Shown: positions 56,632 through 64,000 of the stretch, piece after piece
How the letters are laid out: every line of letters starts with the position of its first letter
How positions within the stretch are numbered: position 1 is the first letter of the stretch
NCBI GenBank assembly: GCA_016791475.1
Contig: JAEUWI010000010.1
Span: 84,352 to 148,351 of the forward strand
DNA from: Candidatus Hydrogenedentota bacterium
GTDB lineage: Bacteria > Hydrogenedentota > Hydrogenedentia > Hydrogenedentales > JAEUWI01
Length of the DNA stretch: 64,000 nucleotides
Reading direction: 5' to 3'
The notes under the pieces: generated by a model
Database searches by the model: none
The model's input: only the letters and a program-made list of their open reading frames with translations
Told to the model about the DNA's origin: nothing
Program-made: the position numbers and the translations under genes

Positions 56632-57555
56632 ATGAACAAGTTCACGACAACCATGCTGCTGGGTCTGACCACCGCCCTTGCGCCTTTTGCCCACGCCCTC
56701 GAAGTGGGGGGGCCAGCTCCGGACCTGGCTGTTTCCAAAGTGGTAAAAGGCGAAGAAATTGCCGCCTCCCTGAAAGACTCGGGGAAGATCACCGTGGTCG
56801 AATTCTGGGCCACCTGGTGCGGGCCCTGCCGCCAGAGCATTCCCCATCTCACCGAGCTGCAGAAGAAGTACAAAGATAAGAACGTCCGGATTATCGGTAT
56901 TTCCGATGAAACCGAGGAGCAGGTCAAGCCATTCGTTGAGACCCAGGGCGAGGCGATGGACTACACCGTCGCACTCGATCAGGAGAAAAAAACCTGGGCG
57001 GCCTTTGCGGAGCCCTTCGGACTTACCGGAATTCCCCACGCGTTCGTGGTCGATGCCGCCGGCACGCTGGTCTGGCACGGACACCCCATGGATGGTATGG
57101 ATCAGGTCATCGAAAAGCTGGTGGAAGGCAAGTTCAATCCCCAGGAAGCCAAAATTCGGGAAGAACTGGGCGAACTTTCCATGGTGTGGGCCCAGGAGTA
57201 TCTCATCCTCGCGAAGTACGGCAGGGACAAGGAAGGCGCCGACAAAGTCGGGCGGAAGCTCCTTGACAGTGGATACGACGACGCCGAATTCTTTGGCCAA
57301 GTCGCCTGGACACTCCTGACCGACGACAGCCTCACCTACAAGAACCTCCCCTTCGCCCTTGAAGTGGCGACCTTCGCCAACACCCTGGCGGACGGCAAGT
57401 CCGCGAATGTGCTGGACACCCTCGCCTTCGCCCAGTTCAAGTCGGGTGATATCCCCAAAGCGGTGGAAACCCAGAAGAAGGCCATCGAAATCTGCGACAA
57501 TGAAGACCTGCTCACCCAGTTGAGGCAGCGACTTGCCGAGTACGAGAAAATCTGA
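56632..57555 (+). CDS. Exported TlpA/ResA-like thioredoxin with C-terminal helical domain
   Basis: The protein has 307 residues. A signal peptide (about 1-22) ends at A-H-A. The thioredoxin domain (about 25-160) has F-W-A-T-W-C-G-P-C near residue 60, so a W-C-G-P-C active site, and a cis-Pro in T-G-I-P-H-A. The C-terminal about 140 residues are helical and TPR-like, which is often seen in TlpA-type proteins of this kind of organism. It probably acts as a periplasmic disulfide reductase. AAGGA precedes the ATG, and a terminator follows. Confidence 0.9.
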   Translation: MNKFTTTMLLGLTTALAPFAHALEVGGPAPDLAVSKVVKGEEIAASLKDSGKITVVEFWATWCGPCRQSIPHLTELQKKYKDKNVRIIGISDETEEQVKPFVETQGEAMDYTVALDQEKKTWAAFAEPFGLTGIPHAFVVDAAGTLVWHGHPMDGMDQVIEKLVEGKFNPQEAKIREELGELSMVWAQEYLILAKYGRDKEGADKVGRKLLDSGYDDAEFFGQVAWTLLTDDSLTYKNLPFALEVATFANTLADGKSANVLDTLAFAQFKSGDIPKAVETQKKAIEICDNEDLLTQLRQRLAEYEKI

Positions 57556-57580
57556 TCCCGGCAACCCAAGTCACGTGTTC

Positions 57581-57616
57581 GTCCCCGCCGCAATGACGTG
57601 GCGGGGACGTTTTCTT
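57581..57616 (+). terminator. Intrinsic terminator after the thioredoxin gene
   Basis: A 9-bp GC-rich stem (57581-57589 with 57600-57608) with a 10-base loop is followed by GTTTTCTT. It separates the thioredoxin gene from the metal-transport operon. Confidence 0.75.
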
Positions 57617-57693
57617 CAGGCGTCGGCGTGCCGGTGCCGCCCGAACAGGTGCGCATCCATGCAAACATGATAGTATTAGCCCGTCATCTCAGG

Positions 57694-57729
57694 GGGCGGA
57701 TGCGGCAGCGCTTCTGCCCCGATCCGCCC
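57694..57729 (+). other. Leader hairpin upstream of cbiM/nikM
   Basis: An outer 8-bp stem (57694-57701 with 57722-57729) encloses an inner 5-bp stem (57704-57708 with 57714-57718) with a 5-base loop. It ends about 39 bases before the cbiM start and has no T tract. The leader is too short for a cobalamin riboswitch; a simple regulatory hairpin is possible. Confidence 0.45.
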
Positions 57730-57768
57730 AGCCGGGCCCCATCGTTACCGATACCAGTCAGGAGTACC

Positions 57769-58413
57769 ATGCACTTAGCCGAAGGAGTCATAACGTCGCC
57801 CCTCGTTTGGGGCGGTGGCTATGTGGTGGCTGGCGCCGGGGTCGCCATCGGATTGCGCAAGCTGGACGAGACGCAGGCCATGCGCGCCGCCGTTATGGCC
57901 TCCAGCTTTTTTGTCGCCTCCCTCGTCCACATTCCCCTCTTCGGCGTACCGGTCCATCTCTCACTCACCGGACTGCTCGGGATTGTCCTCGGCTGGGCCG
58001 CGTTTCCGGCCGTCTTTGTCGCCCTCATCCTGCAGACCGTCCTCTTTGGCTTTGGCGGCATCACGACCCTCGGCATCAACACCTGCATCATGGCCCTGCC
58101 CGCCGTCGTTGCCTGGTACGTTTTCCGACTCCTGCGATTGGATCACCGCAGGCGTCGCTTGCCGGCCGCAAGCGGTATTCTGGGCACCCTCGCCGTTACC
58201 CTGGCCTCGCTCATGCTCGCCCTCGTACTCGCCACCGCCGGTGAAGCACTGATTCCCGTCGCGTGGTCGGTCCTCGTGGCCCAACTGCCGGTCATCGTCA
58301 TTGAAGGACTCGTCACCGCTTCCGTCGTGGCTTTCCTGCAAAAAGTCAGCCCGGAGCTTCTGGCGGGCGCCGCCCTGCGCGGGGCGACGGAAGCAGGAGA
58401 CGTCGGCCCGTGA
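57769..58413 (+). CDS. cbiM: ECF-type nickel/cobalt transporter, substrate-binding membrane component CbiM/NikM
   Basis: From the ATG at 57769 this is 214 residues with about six to seven transmembrane segments. It begins M-H-L-A-E-G, which keeps the His2 that helps coordinate Ni2+/Co2+ in CbiM/NikM, and has H-I-P-L-F-G-V-P-V-H near residue 46. AGGAG lies four bases upstream. Which metal is carried cannot be told from sequence. It heads an overlapping operon with cbiL/nikL, cbiQ and cbiO. Confidence 0.88.
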   Translation: MHLAEGVITSPLVWGGGYVVAGAGVAIGLRKLDETQAMRAAVMASSFFVASLVHIPLFGVPVHLSLTGLLGIVLGWAAFPAVFVALILQTVLFGFGGITTLGINTCIMALPAVVAWYVFRLLRLDHRRRRLPAASGILGTLAVTLASLMLALVLATAGEALIPVAWSVLVAQLPVIVIEGLVTASVVAFLQKVSPELLAGAALRGATEAGDVGP

Positions 58414-59030
58414 TGATTCCTAAGCCAGTCTGCACCCGCATCGCCCCGCGTCTCCTGACCGCCGCGCTGCTCCTCGCGCTCGCGCCACTGGTCCGCGCCC
58501 ACGGCATCAATCTGTTTGCCACGGTCGAGGGCGCCACGATTCAGGGGACCCTGCGCTACGCCGACGGCTCCCCCGCGACAAGCGCGCCCGTGACGGCCTT
58601 CGCACCCGACGGATCGAAGATCGCCGAAGCAATGACCGACGAGACGGGCCGTTTCTCATTTCAAGCCCGTGTCCGCTGTCGCTACCGCCTCGTGGGCGAC
58701 GCGGGCCAGGGCCACCGTGGCCTGTTCACAATCCAGGAAAAGGAACTGCCCGAGTCGCTTCCCGCGCCCGGCGAAGAGGCGCCTTCCGCTTCCGCACCCG
58801 CAGTGGCTGCGCCACCGGCGCCGAATGCCGCGCTTCAGACCCTGCCCGCCGATTTCGATGAACGGGTCGGGGCCGCCGTCGCGCGCCAGGTCAATCCGCT
58901 GCGCGAACAAATCGACGGCTACGAAAACCAGATCCGCATTCGCGACGTTATGGGCGGTATAGGCTATCTATTCGGCCTCTTCGCCATCATCGTTCTCGTG
59001 AAGCACCGCAACACCCGCCGGGCGGACTGA
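58410..59030 (+). CDS. Ni/Co ECF transporter accessory component CbiL/NikL-like
   Basis: The protein has 206 residues: a signal peptide, a carboxypeptidase-regulatory-like domain (H-G-I-N-L-F-A-T-V-E-G, then T-D-E-T-G-R-F-S-F), a Pro/Ala linker and coiled coil, and one C-terminal transmembrane segment after V-M-G-G-I-G-Y-L-F-G-L-F. This layout is that of NikL/CbiL, which replaces CbiN in some systems. It begins with GTG (58410) or ATG (58413), overlapping the cbiM stop. It overlaps cbiQ by one base. Confidence 0.82.
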   Translation: MMIPKPVCTRIAPRLLTAALLLALAPLVRAHGINLFATVEGATIQGTLRYADGSPATSAPVTAFAPDGSKIAEAMTDETGRFSFQARVRCRYRLVGDAGQGHRGLFTIQEKELPESLPAPGEEAPSASAPAVAAPPAPNAALQTLPADFDERVGAAVARQVNPLREQIDGYENQIRIRDVMGGIGYLFGLFAIIVLVKHRNTRRAD

Positions 59031-59779
59031 TGGATATCATCATCTACAGCGACAAGCGCTCCCGCGTGCATCGATTGGATCCCCGCGCCCGGATAATCGC
59101 CGCGGTCCTCTCCAGCATGGCTATTTCAATCTGCCACGAACCCCGCGCCCTCGCCTTTGCCCTCATCGCGGGCGTGCTGGCCGTTTCAGTCGCACAAGTA
59201 CCGATTGCCGCCATCCTGCAGCGCCTCGTACCCCTGAATGGGCTGCTCCTGCTCCTGTCGCTCTCCCTGCTCTTCTTTACCCCCGGTGAAACCATCTTCA
59301 CCATAGGCGCACTCGAAGCCACCATGGAGGGTTTCCGACAGGCCGTGATTACCGGACTGAAGGCGAATGCCATCGTGCTCCTACTGGCCGCCCTCCTCGG
59401 CACCATCGAACTCGTCGATCTGGGCCATGCCATGAGCCGGCTCAAGGTGCCCCCCGTGCTCACCCACATATTTCTCTTCACCATTCGCTACATGAGCCTC
59501 ATGCTCGCCGAGTTCGAGCGCCTCTCCCGCGCGGCACAGTTGCGCGGCTTCCGGCCCGGCGCAAACCGGCACACCCTTCGCACCACCGGGTATCTCGTCG
59601 GAATGCTCCTCGTACGAAGCTATGCCCGGGGCGAGCGCATCTTGAACGCCATGCGTCTCCGCGGGTACACCGGTACCCTCGCCTTTGACGGCGAACTCGC
59701 CTATGCGCGGCGCGACGCCGTGTTTGCGCTCCTTGCGCTGGCCGCCCTCGGGGCACTCCTCGGATTGGAATCGAAATGA
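59030..59779 (+). CDS. cbiQ: ECF transporter T component CbiQ/NikQ
   Basis: The 249 residues form a polytopic protein with both conserved coupling-helix motifs of the family, A-A-Q-L-R-G-F near residue 178 and A-M-R-L-R-G-Y near residue 207. CbiQ transmits ATPase motions to CbiM. The ATG overlaps the previous stop by one base, and the end overlaps cbiO by four bases (ATGA). Confidence 0.92.
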   Translation: MDIIIYSDKRSRVHRLDPRARIIAAVLSSMAISICHEPRALAFALIAGVLAVSVAQVPIAAILQRLVPLNGLLLLLSLSLLFFTPGETIFTIGALEATMEGFRQAVITGLKANAIVLLLAALLGTIELVDLGHAMSRLKVPPVLTHIFLFTIRYMSLMLAEFERLSRAAQLRGFRPGANRHTLRTTGYLVGMLLVRSYARGERILNAMRLRGYTGTLAFDGELAYARRDAVFALLALAALGALLGLESK

Positions 59780-60462
59780 GCGGTCCCCTCATTCGTCTCA
59801 CGGACATCACCTTCGGCTACCTCGCCGACAAGCCCCTCTTCAGCGATCTCAACTTTTCACTCGACGCGGGCCAGCGCATCGGACTGACCGGGGCCAATGG
59901 GCGTGGAAAGAGCACCATGCTCCACCTGATCACCGGCCTGCTGCGCCCCCAGGCCGGTATCATCGAGGCCTTCGGCCGGGTGCGTCGTTCGCCCAACGAT
60001 TTCCACGAAGTCCGGCGTCAGGCCGGCTACCTCCTTCAGGACTCCGAAGATCAGCTTTTCTGCCCCACCGTGCTGGAAGACGTCATGTTCGGCCCCCTCA
60101 ATTTCGGGGAGGGAAGGGAGGAGGCGCGGCGGGTCGCCATGGAGACCCTCGAAACCCTCGGCTGCGGAAACTACGCCCACCGCGTAACCTACAAGCTATC
60201 CGGGGGGGAAAAACGCCTGATTGCCCTCGCCGCCGTGCTCGCCATGCGACCTCGCGTACTGCTCCTCGACGAGCCCACCGCGGGACTCGATGCCGACACC
60301 GAAGAACGGCTCGCCGCCATCCTCGAAGCGCTGGATCAGGAGATTATCCTCATCTCACACAACCGCCCCTTCCTCGAGCGAATCACCAACACCGTATACA
60401 CCCTCGATCACCACGTGCTTGTCGAAGCGGACCCGGTGGGACTGTCCAGGAACGATGCCTGA
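59776..60462 (+). CDS. cbiO: ECF transporter ATPase CbiO/NikO
   Basis: The protein has 228 residues. It has Walker A G-A-N-G-R-G-K-S-T near residue 38, a Q-loop (L-L-Q-D-S-E-D-Q-L-F) near residue 90, signature K-L-S-G-G-E-K-R, and Walker B L-L-L-D-E-P-T-A-G-L-D. The D-Q-L-F-C/S Q-loop is typical of ECF CbiO-type ATPases. It ends the operon and converges with the zur-type gene. Confidence 0.92.
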   Translation: MSGPLIRLTDITFGYLADKPLFSDLNFSLDAGQRIGLTGANGRGKSTMLHLITGLLRPQAGIIEAFGRVRRSPNDFHEVRRQAGYLLQDSEDQLFCPTVLEDVMFGPLNFGEGREEARRVAMETLETLGCGNYAHRVTYKLSGGEKRLIALAAVLAMRPRVLLLDEPTAGLDADTEERLAAILEALDQEIILISHNRPFLERITNTVYTLDHHVLVEADPVGLSRNDA

Positions 60463-60564
60463 ACTGGGCAAGTGACATATCAATAGACGGAGGGTCTGAA
60501 AGGGTTGAAGCAACGCCGGATAGGAATGTCCCACGCCCTTTGTGCGCGGGACGGTCCCCCGGCG

Positions 60565-60942
60565 TCACCGCGCCGGTCCGCATTCCCGACAGCGACCATA
60601 GATAAACACTTCATGATCTTCCATCACAAAACCACGTGGAACCAGATTCTGCAAATCGCCCGGACAACCGTCCATCTCAAACATGCGCCCACAGGAACGG
60701 CAACTGAAGTGGTGGTGATGGCCCTTGCCCGACAACTCATAGCGCTGCGGCTCGCCCGGCACATCCACGACACTGAGGTCATGACTTTCCGTGAGGCTTT
60801 TCAAGGTCCGGTAGACCGTCGCCAGACCCATGCGCGGAACCAACTGCTGCGCCGAGTCCAGGATTTCTTGCGGGGTGAGGGGGCGATTCTGCGCGCTGAA
60901 TACCTTGCGAATGGCCCGTCGTTGCGCGGTGTCACGTTGCAC
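60565..60942 (-). CDS. zur: Fur-family regulator, probable zinc sensor Zur
   Basis: The protein has 125 residues, short for the family. The winged-helix DNA-binding half has M-G-L-A-T-V-Y-R-T-L-K-S-L near residue 38. The metal-binding half has H-H-H-H-F-S-C-R-S-C and C-R-E-C, giving two CxxC structural zinc pairs. It is divergent from znuACB and shares an operator-like palindrome with it, which points to Zur rather than Fur or PerR. Ni-sensing (Nur) cannot be excluded because a Ni/Co importer converges on it. Confidence 0.85.
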   Translation of the reverse strand: MQRDTAQRRAIRKVFSAQNRPLTPQEILDSAQQLVPRMGLATVYRTLKSLTESHDLSVVDVPGEPQRYELSGKGHHHHFSCRSCGRMFEMDGCPGDLQNLVPRGFVMEDHEVFIYGRCRECGPAR

Positions 60943-60965
60943 AGTGCTGAGTTCCTTGCATCATT

Positions 60966-60987
60966 TAATGATACGTTGTTATCATTA
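60966..60987. promoter_or_regulatory. Zur/Fur-type operator between zur and znuA
   Basis: An 8-bp perfect inverted repeat, TAATGATA and TATCATTA, is separated by 6 bases. It is an AT-rich island in a GC-rich window and overlaps a possible znuA -10 (TATCAT, 60980-60985, with TTGCAT at 60956-60961). The same palindrome supplies TATCAT on the minus strand for zur. Binding of Zn-loaded Zur would repress both. Confidence 0.75.
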
Positions 60988-61058
60988 CATTCAGAGGCTG
61001 TGTTTCAGGTGCACTATACCAGAGCGCCGCGGTGTCTATAAAGGTTTTGGGTGGTTTA

Positions 61059-61973
61059 ATGACGCGTCTGTCTGCGATTTGGGGGTGCTGCCGCGCCATC
61101 GTGCTCGGGAGCGTCGTATGCCTCCTCCACGCCTGCGCACCCTCGCCCCTGGCGCAGGCCGACTTCGTCGTCACCATTCCGCCCCTCCAGTTTATCGTGC
61201 AGGAACTTACGGGGGATGCCGCAACCGTGGCGTCCATTCTTCCCCCGGGATCTTCACCCCACACCTATGAACTTCGTCCCTCCACGGCGCGCCTCCTCGA
61301 AAACGCCCGGGCTGTCTTCTATGTGGACGACAGCATCGACGGGTGGGCGGCCCGCCTTGCTCCCGGTAAGATCCACGCGGTCTTCGATCTGGTGCCCGAA
61401 GACCTCCGTCGCGAGTTCCACGTAGCGCACGATCACGGCGAAACCGAGTCGGCTGCCGAACCCCATACAATCAACGCCCATTTCTGGTCCGACCCGGTGG
61501 TGGTTAAGGCGATAGTCCCCCGGCTCGTGGATACCCTTTCCCAATCGGACCCGGACAATGCCGACATCTACGCCACCAACGCCACCCGATTCATAGGCGA
61601 ACTGGACGAACTGGATGCGGAGTTCAAGGCGGCGCCCGCCCCGGTCGGGGGCTATGCCCTGGTGGCCTTCCATCCTTCCTGGTGCTACTTTTTCGAACGC
61701 TATGGCATCAAGGTGGGCGCTTATGTGGAGCCCTTTCCCGGCAAAGAACCCACCCCCCAGACCATCCAGCAGCTCAAGCAGGATCTGACGGGCGCAAAGC
61801 GCTGTATTGTCCTTTCCGAAGTTCAATTGCCCGCCAAATCGGCCGAGGTACTTGCCGAAACGCTCGGGGCTCAAGTCGCGGTGATAGACCCCCTCGGAGG
61901 ACAAGGTGACCGAACCACCTACGCCGGGCTGCTGCGATACAACGCCGCCCGCATTCGGGAGTCGCTCCAGTGA
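61059..61973 (+). CDS. znuA: Zinc-binding lipoprotein of the ZnuABC importer
   Basis: From the ATG at 61059 this is 304 residues. The leader ends L-L-H-A-C, with Cys26 as the probable lipidation site. Zn ligands fit the ZnuA/TroA family: His in P-P-G-S-S-P-H-T-Y-E near residue 68, His in N-A-H-F-W-S-D near residue 140, His in A-F-H-P-S-W near residue 198, and a C-terminal Asp before P-L-G-G. A short His/Asp/Glu stretch (V-A-H-D-H-G-E-T-E) resembles the Zn-collecting loop. The frame is open from GTG at 61032, but the ATG has a better context. Confidence 0.9.
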   Translation: MTRLSAIWGCCRAIVLGSVVCLLHACAPSPLAQADFVVTIPPLQFIVQELTGDAATVASILPPGSSPHTYELRPSTARLLENARAVFYVDDSIDGWAARLAPGKIHAVFDLVPEDLRREFHVAHDHGETESAAEPHTINAHFWSDPVVVKAIVPRLVDTLSQSDPDNADIYATNATRFIGELDELDAEFKAAPAPVGGYALVAFHPSWCYFFERYGIKVGAYVEPFPGKEPTPQTIQQLKQDLTGAKRCIVLSEVQLPAKSAEVLAETLGAQVAVIDPLGGQGDRTTYAGLLRYNAARIRESLQ

Positions 61974-62722
61974 AGCCCACCGCCGTCGAAGTGCAACATG
62001 TGAGCGTTTCCTTCGGGGATTTCGTCGCCCTGTCCGACGTAACGTTCTCCGTTCCGGAATCCGCTTTTCTTGCCATCATCGGTCCCAATGGTGCGGGCAA
62101 GAGCACCCTCCTCAATGTGCTCCTCGGTCTCCTTCCCGCCGATCACGGCTCGGTGTCGGTTCTCGGCCGTTCCCCCGGCACCCTGGCCGGTATGCGCGTG
62201 GCCTATGTCCCCCAGAAAAAAACTTTCGCCCAGCAGTTCCCCGCCACGGTCTTGGAGCTGGTCGTCAGCGGCATGCTCGGCACCTGGCCCTGGCGCGTGA
62301 CCAAACCCCAGCGCGAAGTGGCTCTTGCCATGATGGAGAAAACCGGGGTGCGCCACCTGGCGGACCAGTCCGTGCACCGCGTTTCGGGTGGTGAACTCCA
62401 GCGCGCATTCCTCGCCCGAAGCCTCGCCAACAGCCCCGACCTGCTGATCCTGGACGAACCCGCCGCCGGTATGGATCTCAAGGGCGAGGCCGCCATGTAC
62501 CACATTCTTTGCGACTACCAGGCGGAATCCGGCGCCACCGTTGTCATGATCACACACGACTGGGAGGGCGCCCGCTGCCACGCCGATCTCGTATTGCTCC
62601 TCGATCGCGCCGTCGTCGACTTCGGCCCGTCGCGAGAGGTGGCTTCCGAGGCGCGGCTCCTTTCCCTCTTCGGCCATCGGGGCCATGTGCACGAAACCCA
62701 CCCCGAGACCGCCCATGCTTGA
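61970..62722 (+). CDS. znuC: Zinc ABC transporter ATPase ZnuC
   Basis: The 250 residues carry Walker A G-P-N-G-A-G-K-S-T near residue 40, signature V-S-G-G-E-L-Q-R-A, and Walker B L-L-I-L-D-E-P, with the family's G-M-D-L-K-G variant after it. The start overlaps the znuA stop by four bases (GTGA) and the end overlaps znuB by eight. It powers Zn uptake with ZnuA and ZnuB. Confidence 0.92.
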   Translation: MKPTAVEVQHVSVSFGDFVALSDVTFSVPESAFLAIIGPNGAGKSTLLNVLLGLLPADHGSVSVLGRSPGTLAGMRVAYVPQKKTFAQQFPATVLELVVSGMLGTWPWRVTKPQREVALAMMEKTGVRHLADQSVHRVSGGELQRAFLARSLANSPDLLILDEPAAGMDLKGEAAMYHILCDYQAESGATVVMITHDWEGARCHADLVLLLDRAVVDFGPSREVASEARLLSLFGHRGHVHETHPETAHA

Positions 62723-63524
62723 ACTGCTCCAGTACCCCTTTATGCAGCGCGCGCTTGTGGGTGGAATTCTCGTGGCGATTGTCGCCAGCTTTTACGGCCC
62801 CTTCATTGTGCAGCGCCAGCTTGCCTTCCTCGGTAGCGGCCTCGCCCACGCGGCCTTCGGTGGCATCGCACTGGGGCTGTTGATGGGACAGGACCCCCTC
62901 TGGGTCGCGATTCCATTCACGGCCATCGTCGCCGCCGGCATCGTGTGGGTCCGCAACCACACCGGACTAGCGGCCGACACCGCCGTGGGCATCTTCTTTT
63001 CCCTCGCCATGGCCCTCGGCGTCATATTTCTCTTCTTGAGAGATACCAATTCAAGCGACGCCTTCACCTACCTTTTCGGTTCCATACTCGCCCTGAACCA
63101 GACCGACCTCTACCTTTGCGGGGCCGTGCTCGTGGCCAATCTGGCCATGCTTCCCCTGTGGGGGCGATGGGCCTACGCCACCTTTGATCGGAATCTCGCC
63201 GTCGTGGACGGCCATCCCGTACTGCGCGACGAGTACCTCCTTTCCATCGCCGTCGCCATCGTCACCGTCGTCTCCATCAAGGTCGTGGGCATACTCCTCA
63301 TGTCGGCCTTCCTCGTGATTCCCGCCGCAAGCGCCCGCCTCGTTTCGAGGCGCTTTATCCATATGATGCTCGCCACCCTCGCGCTCAACGTCGCCGGTGT
63401 GGTCGCGGGCCTCGCCGCCTCCTATTACAGCGACCTGCCCAGCGGCCCGGCAATCATTATTGTGCAGACCATCCTCTTCGTCGCGATGTACCTGCTTTCG
63501 CGCCAGTTCAAACTCGCCGCCTGA
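62715..63524 (+). CDS. znuB: Zinc ABC transporter permease ZnuB
   Basis: From the ATG at 62715 this is 269 residues with about eight transmembrane segments. The N-terminus (M-L-E-L-L-Q-Y-P-F-M-Q-R-A-L-V-G) and the S-G-L-A-H-A-A-F-G-G block near residue 44 are typical of ZnuB/MntB permeases (ABC-3 family). An upstream in-frame start (62685) would overlap znuC by 38 bases and add atypical residues. It ends six bases before a convergent gene. Confidence 0.92.
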   Translation: MLELLQYPFMQRALVGGILVAIVASFYGPFIVQRQLAFLGSGLAHAAFGGIALGLLMGQDPLWVAIPFTAIVAAGIVWVRNHTGLAADTAVGIFFSLAMALGVIFLFLRDTNSSDAFTYLFGSILALNQTDLYLCGAVLVANLAMLPLWGRWAYATFDRNLAVVDGHPVLRDEYLLSIAVAIVTVVSIKVVGILLMSAFLVIPAASARLVSRRFIHMMLATLALNVAGVVAGLAASYYSDLPSGPAIIIVQTILFVAMYLLSRQFKLAA

Positions 63525-63530
63525 GTCGAA

Positions 63531-64000
63531 TCAGGAAACCGGATCCTGGGCCGTCGTATCCCGCAGAACCTTGCGGATGTGCTCCGCAATCGTTCGGGGC
63601 GACGCCGGCTTCAACAGAAACTGGCGGACCCCCGCGTCCAGCGCGATCTGCTCGTTGACCGTGTCGCTGAAGCCCGTGGCGAGGATCACTGGAAATTCCG
63701 GGCGGAGCTGCATCGCGTGGCGCGCCAGTTCCAGGCCCGTCAACCGGGGCATCGTCTGGTCGCTGATCAGAATGTCGTACTCATCCGGACGCGCCCGCAG
63801 CGCGGCGAGGGCTTTCACGCTGTCCGTGTGGCCCTCCACACGATACCCCATCGACTGGAGCCCGCGGGTCAGCATGGACACTATCGCGGGCTCGTCGTCC
63901 ACCAGCAGTATCCGCTCCGTACCGTGCCAGGCCCGGGTGCGGGGGAGGGCGTCCCGGTTCAACTCATCGATCGGCGTGGCCATCGGGATAAATACGTTGA
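63531..64000 (-). CDS. Hybrid sensor histidine kinase, C-terminal receiver domain (cut by window edge)
   Basis: A receiver domain has I-L-L-V-D-D-E near residue 25 of the visible part, the phospho-acceptor Asp in I-S-D-Q-T-M-P near residue 75, the A-T-G-F-S-D motif and the K-P switch lysine. An in-frame ATG at 63983 would give a 150-residue stand-alone receiver. However, the frame stays open to the window end and reads N-V-F-I-P before that ATG, which is how histidine-kinase ATPase domains end, and G-T-E-R-I-L-L-V-D-D-E follows after a short linker as in hybrid kinases. I therefore read it as the 3' end of a larger hybrid kinase gene. Confidence 0.8.
   Translation of the reverse strand, partial: NVFIPMATPIDELNRDALPRTRAWHGTERILLVDDEPAIVSMLTRGLQSMGYRVEGHTDSVKALAALRARPDEYDILISDQTMPRLTGLELARHAMQLRPEFPVILATGFSDTVNEQIALDAGVRQFLLKPASPRTIAEHIRKVLRDTTAQDPVS

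Noticed and set aside
57617-57768. Cobalamin or NiCo riboswitch ahead of cbiM
   Set aside because: The leader is only about 150 bases, and I see no B12-box-like or multi-helix NiCo pattern, only one simple hairpin.

Overview
The window is GC-rich, densely packed bacterial DNA from a Gram-negative, probably free-living organism. Outer-membrane lipoproteins, a periplasmic di-heme peroxidase and a membrane-spanning type VI secretion system (T6SS) show two membranes. The very long cadherin/Ig/DUF11/EF-hand secreted protein, the PKD lipoprotein and the secreted beta-helix protein are the kind of gene set seen in Hydrogenedentota/PVC-like environmental lineages. That placement is an inference from gene style; no rRNA or tRNA gene is visible to confirm it.

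Layout. 1-2.8 kb: the 3' end of a Hsp100/Clp ATPase gene, then (minus strand) a membrane acyltransferase of the HGSNAT/DUF5009 type and anmK, both plausibly for cell-wall amino-sugar handling. 3.0-15.6 kb: one minus-strand gene for a 4195-residue exported repeat protein whose Ig-like domains are interrupted by arrays of EF-hand motifs. 16.0-36.1 kb: a T6SS operon in the order tssA-tssB-tssC-hcp-tssE-tssF-tssG-vgrG-accessory gene-tssJ-tssK-tssL-tssM, followed by an Ig-like extension in another frame after a run of ten A and by a small gene. No tssH (clpV) is in the block. 36.1-37.2 kb: a REP-associated tyrosine transposase (RAYT) flanked by REP-like inverted and direct repeats. 37.2-40.0 kb (minus): a LysM/Ig/peptidoglycan-binding protein and an amidohydrolase-fold protein, a candidate T6SS effector module. 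40.0-42.4 kb (minus): a di-heme cytochrome c peroxidase-like lipoprotein translationally coupled to a membrane PAS sensor. 42.8-48.5 kb: a 13-PKD lipoprotein and a PEGA/TPR/PDZ protein. 48.6-52.5 kb: a cobalamin-flavoured group made of a CobW-type GTPase (minus), an unusual fusion of a chemoreceptor signalling region with a B12-binding domain, and a UroD-family methyltransferase-like protein. 52.6-57.6 kb: an orphan PAAR-like DUF4280 protein, an unrecognised 514-residue protein, a parallel beta-helix protein and a TlpA-like thioredoxin. 57.8-63.5 kb: a Ni/Co ECF transporter (cbiM/nikM, cbiL/nikL, cbiQ, cbiO), a Fur/Zur-type regulator and a divergent znuACB zinc importer sharing a palindromic operator. 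The right edge cuts a hybrid histidine kinase gene.

How they work together. The T6SS block encodes baseplate, sheath, tube, spike and membrane complex. The minus-strand LysM/amidohydrolase pair and the orphan DUF4280 gene are possible cargo or spike-tip parts. The metal-uptake genes at the right may feed the cobalamin-dependent genes about 8 kb to the left. The most notable signals are the A10 run joining tssM to Ig-like domains that have no start site or signal peptide of their own, the EF-hand arrays inserted inside Ig folds, and the MCP-B12 fusion.
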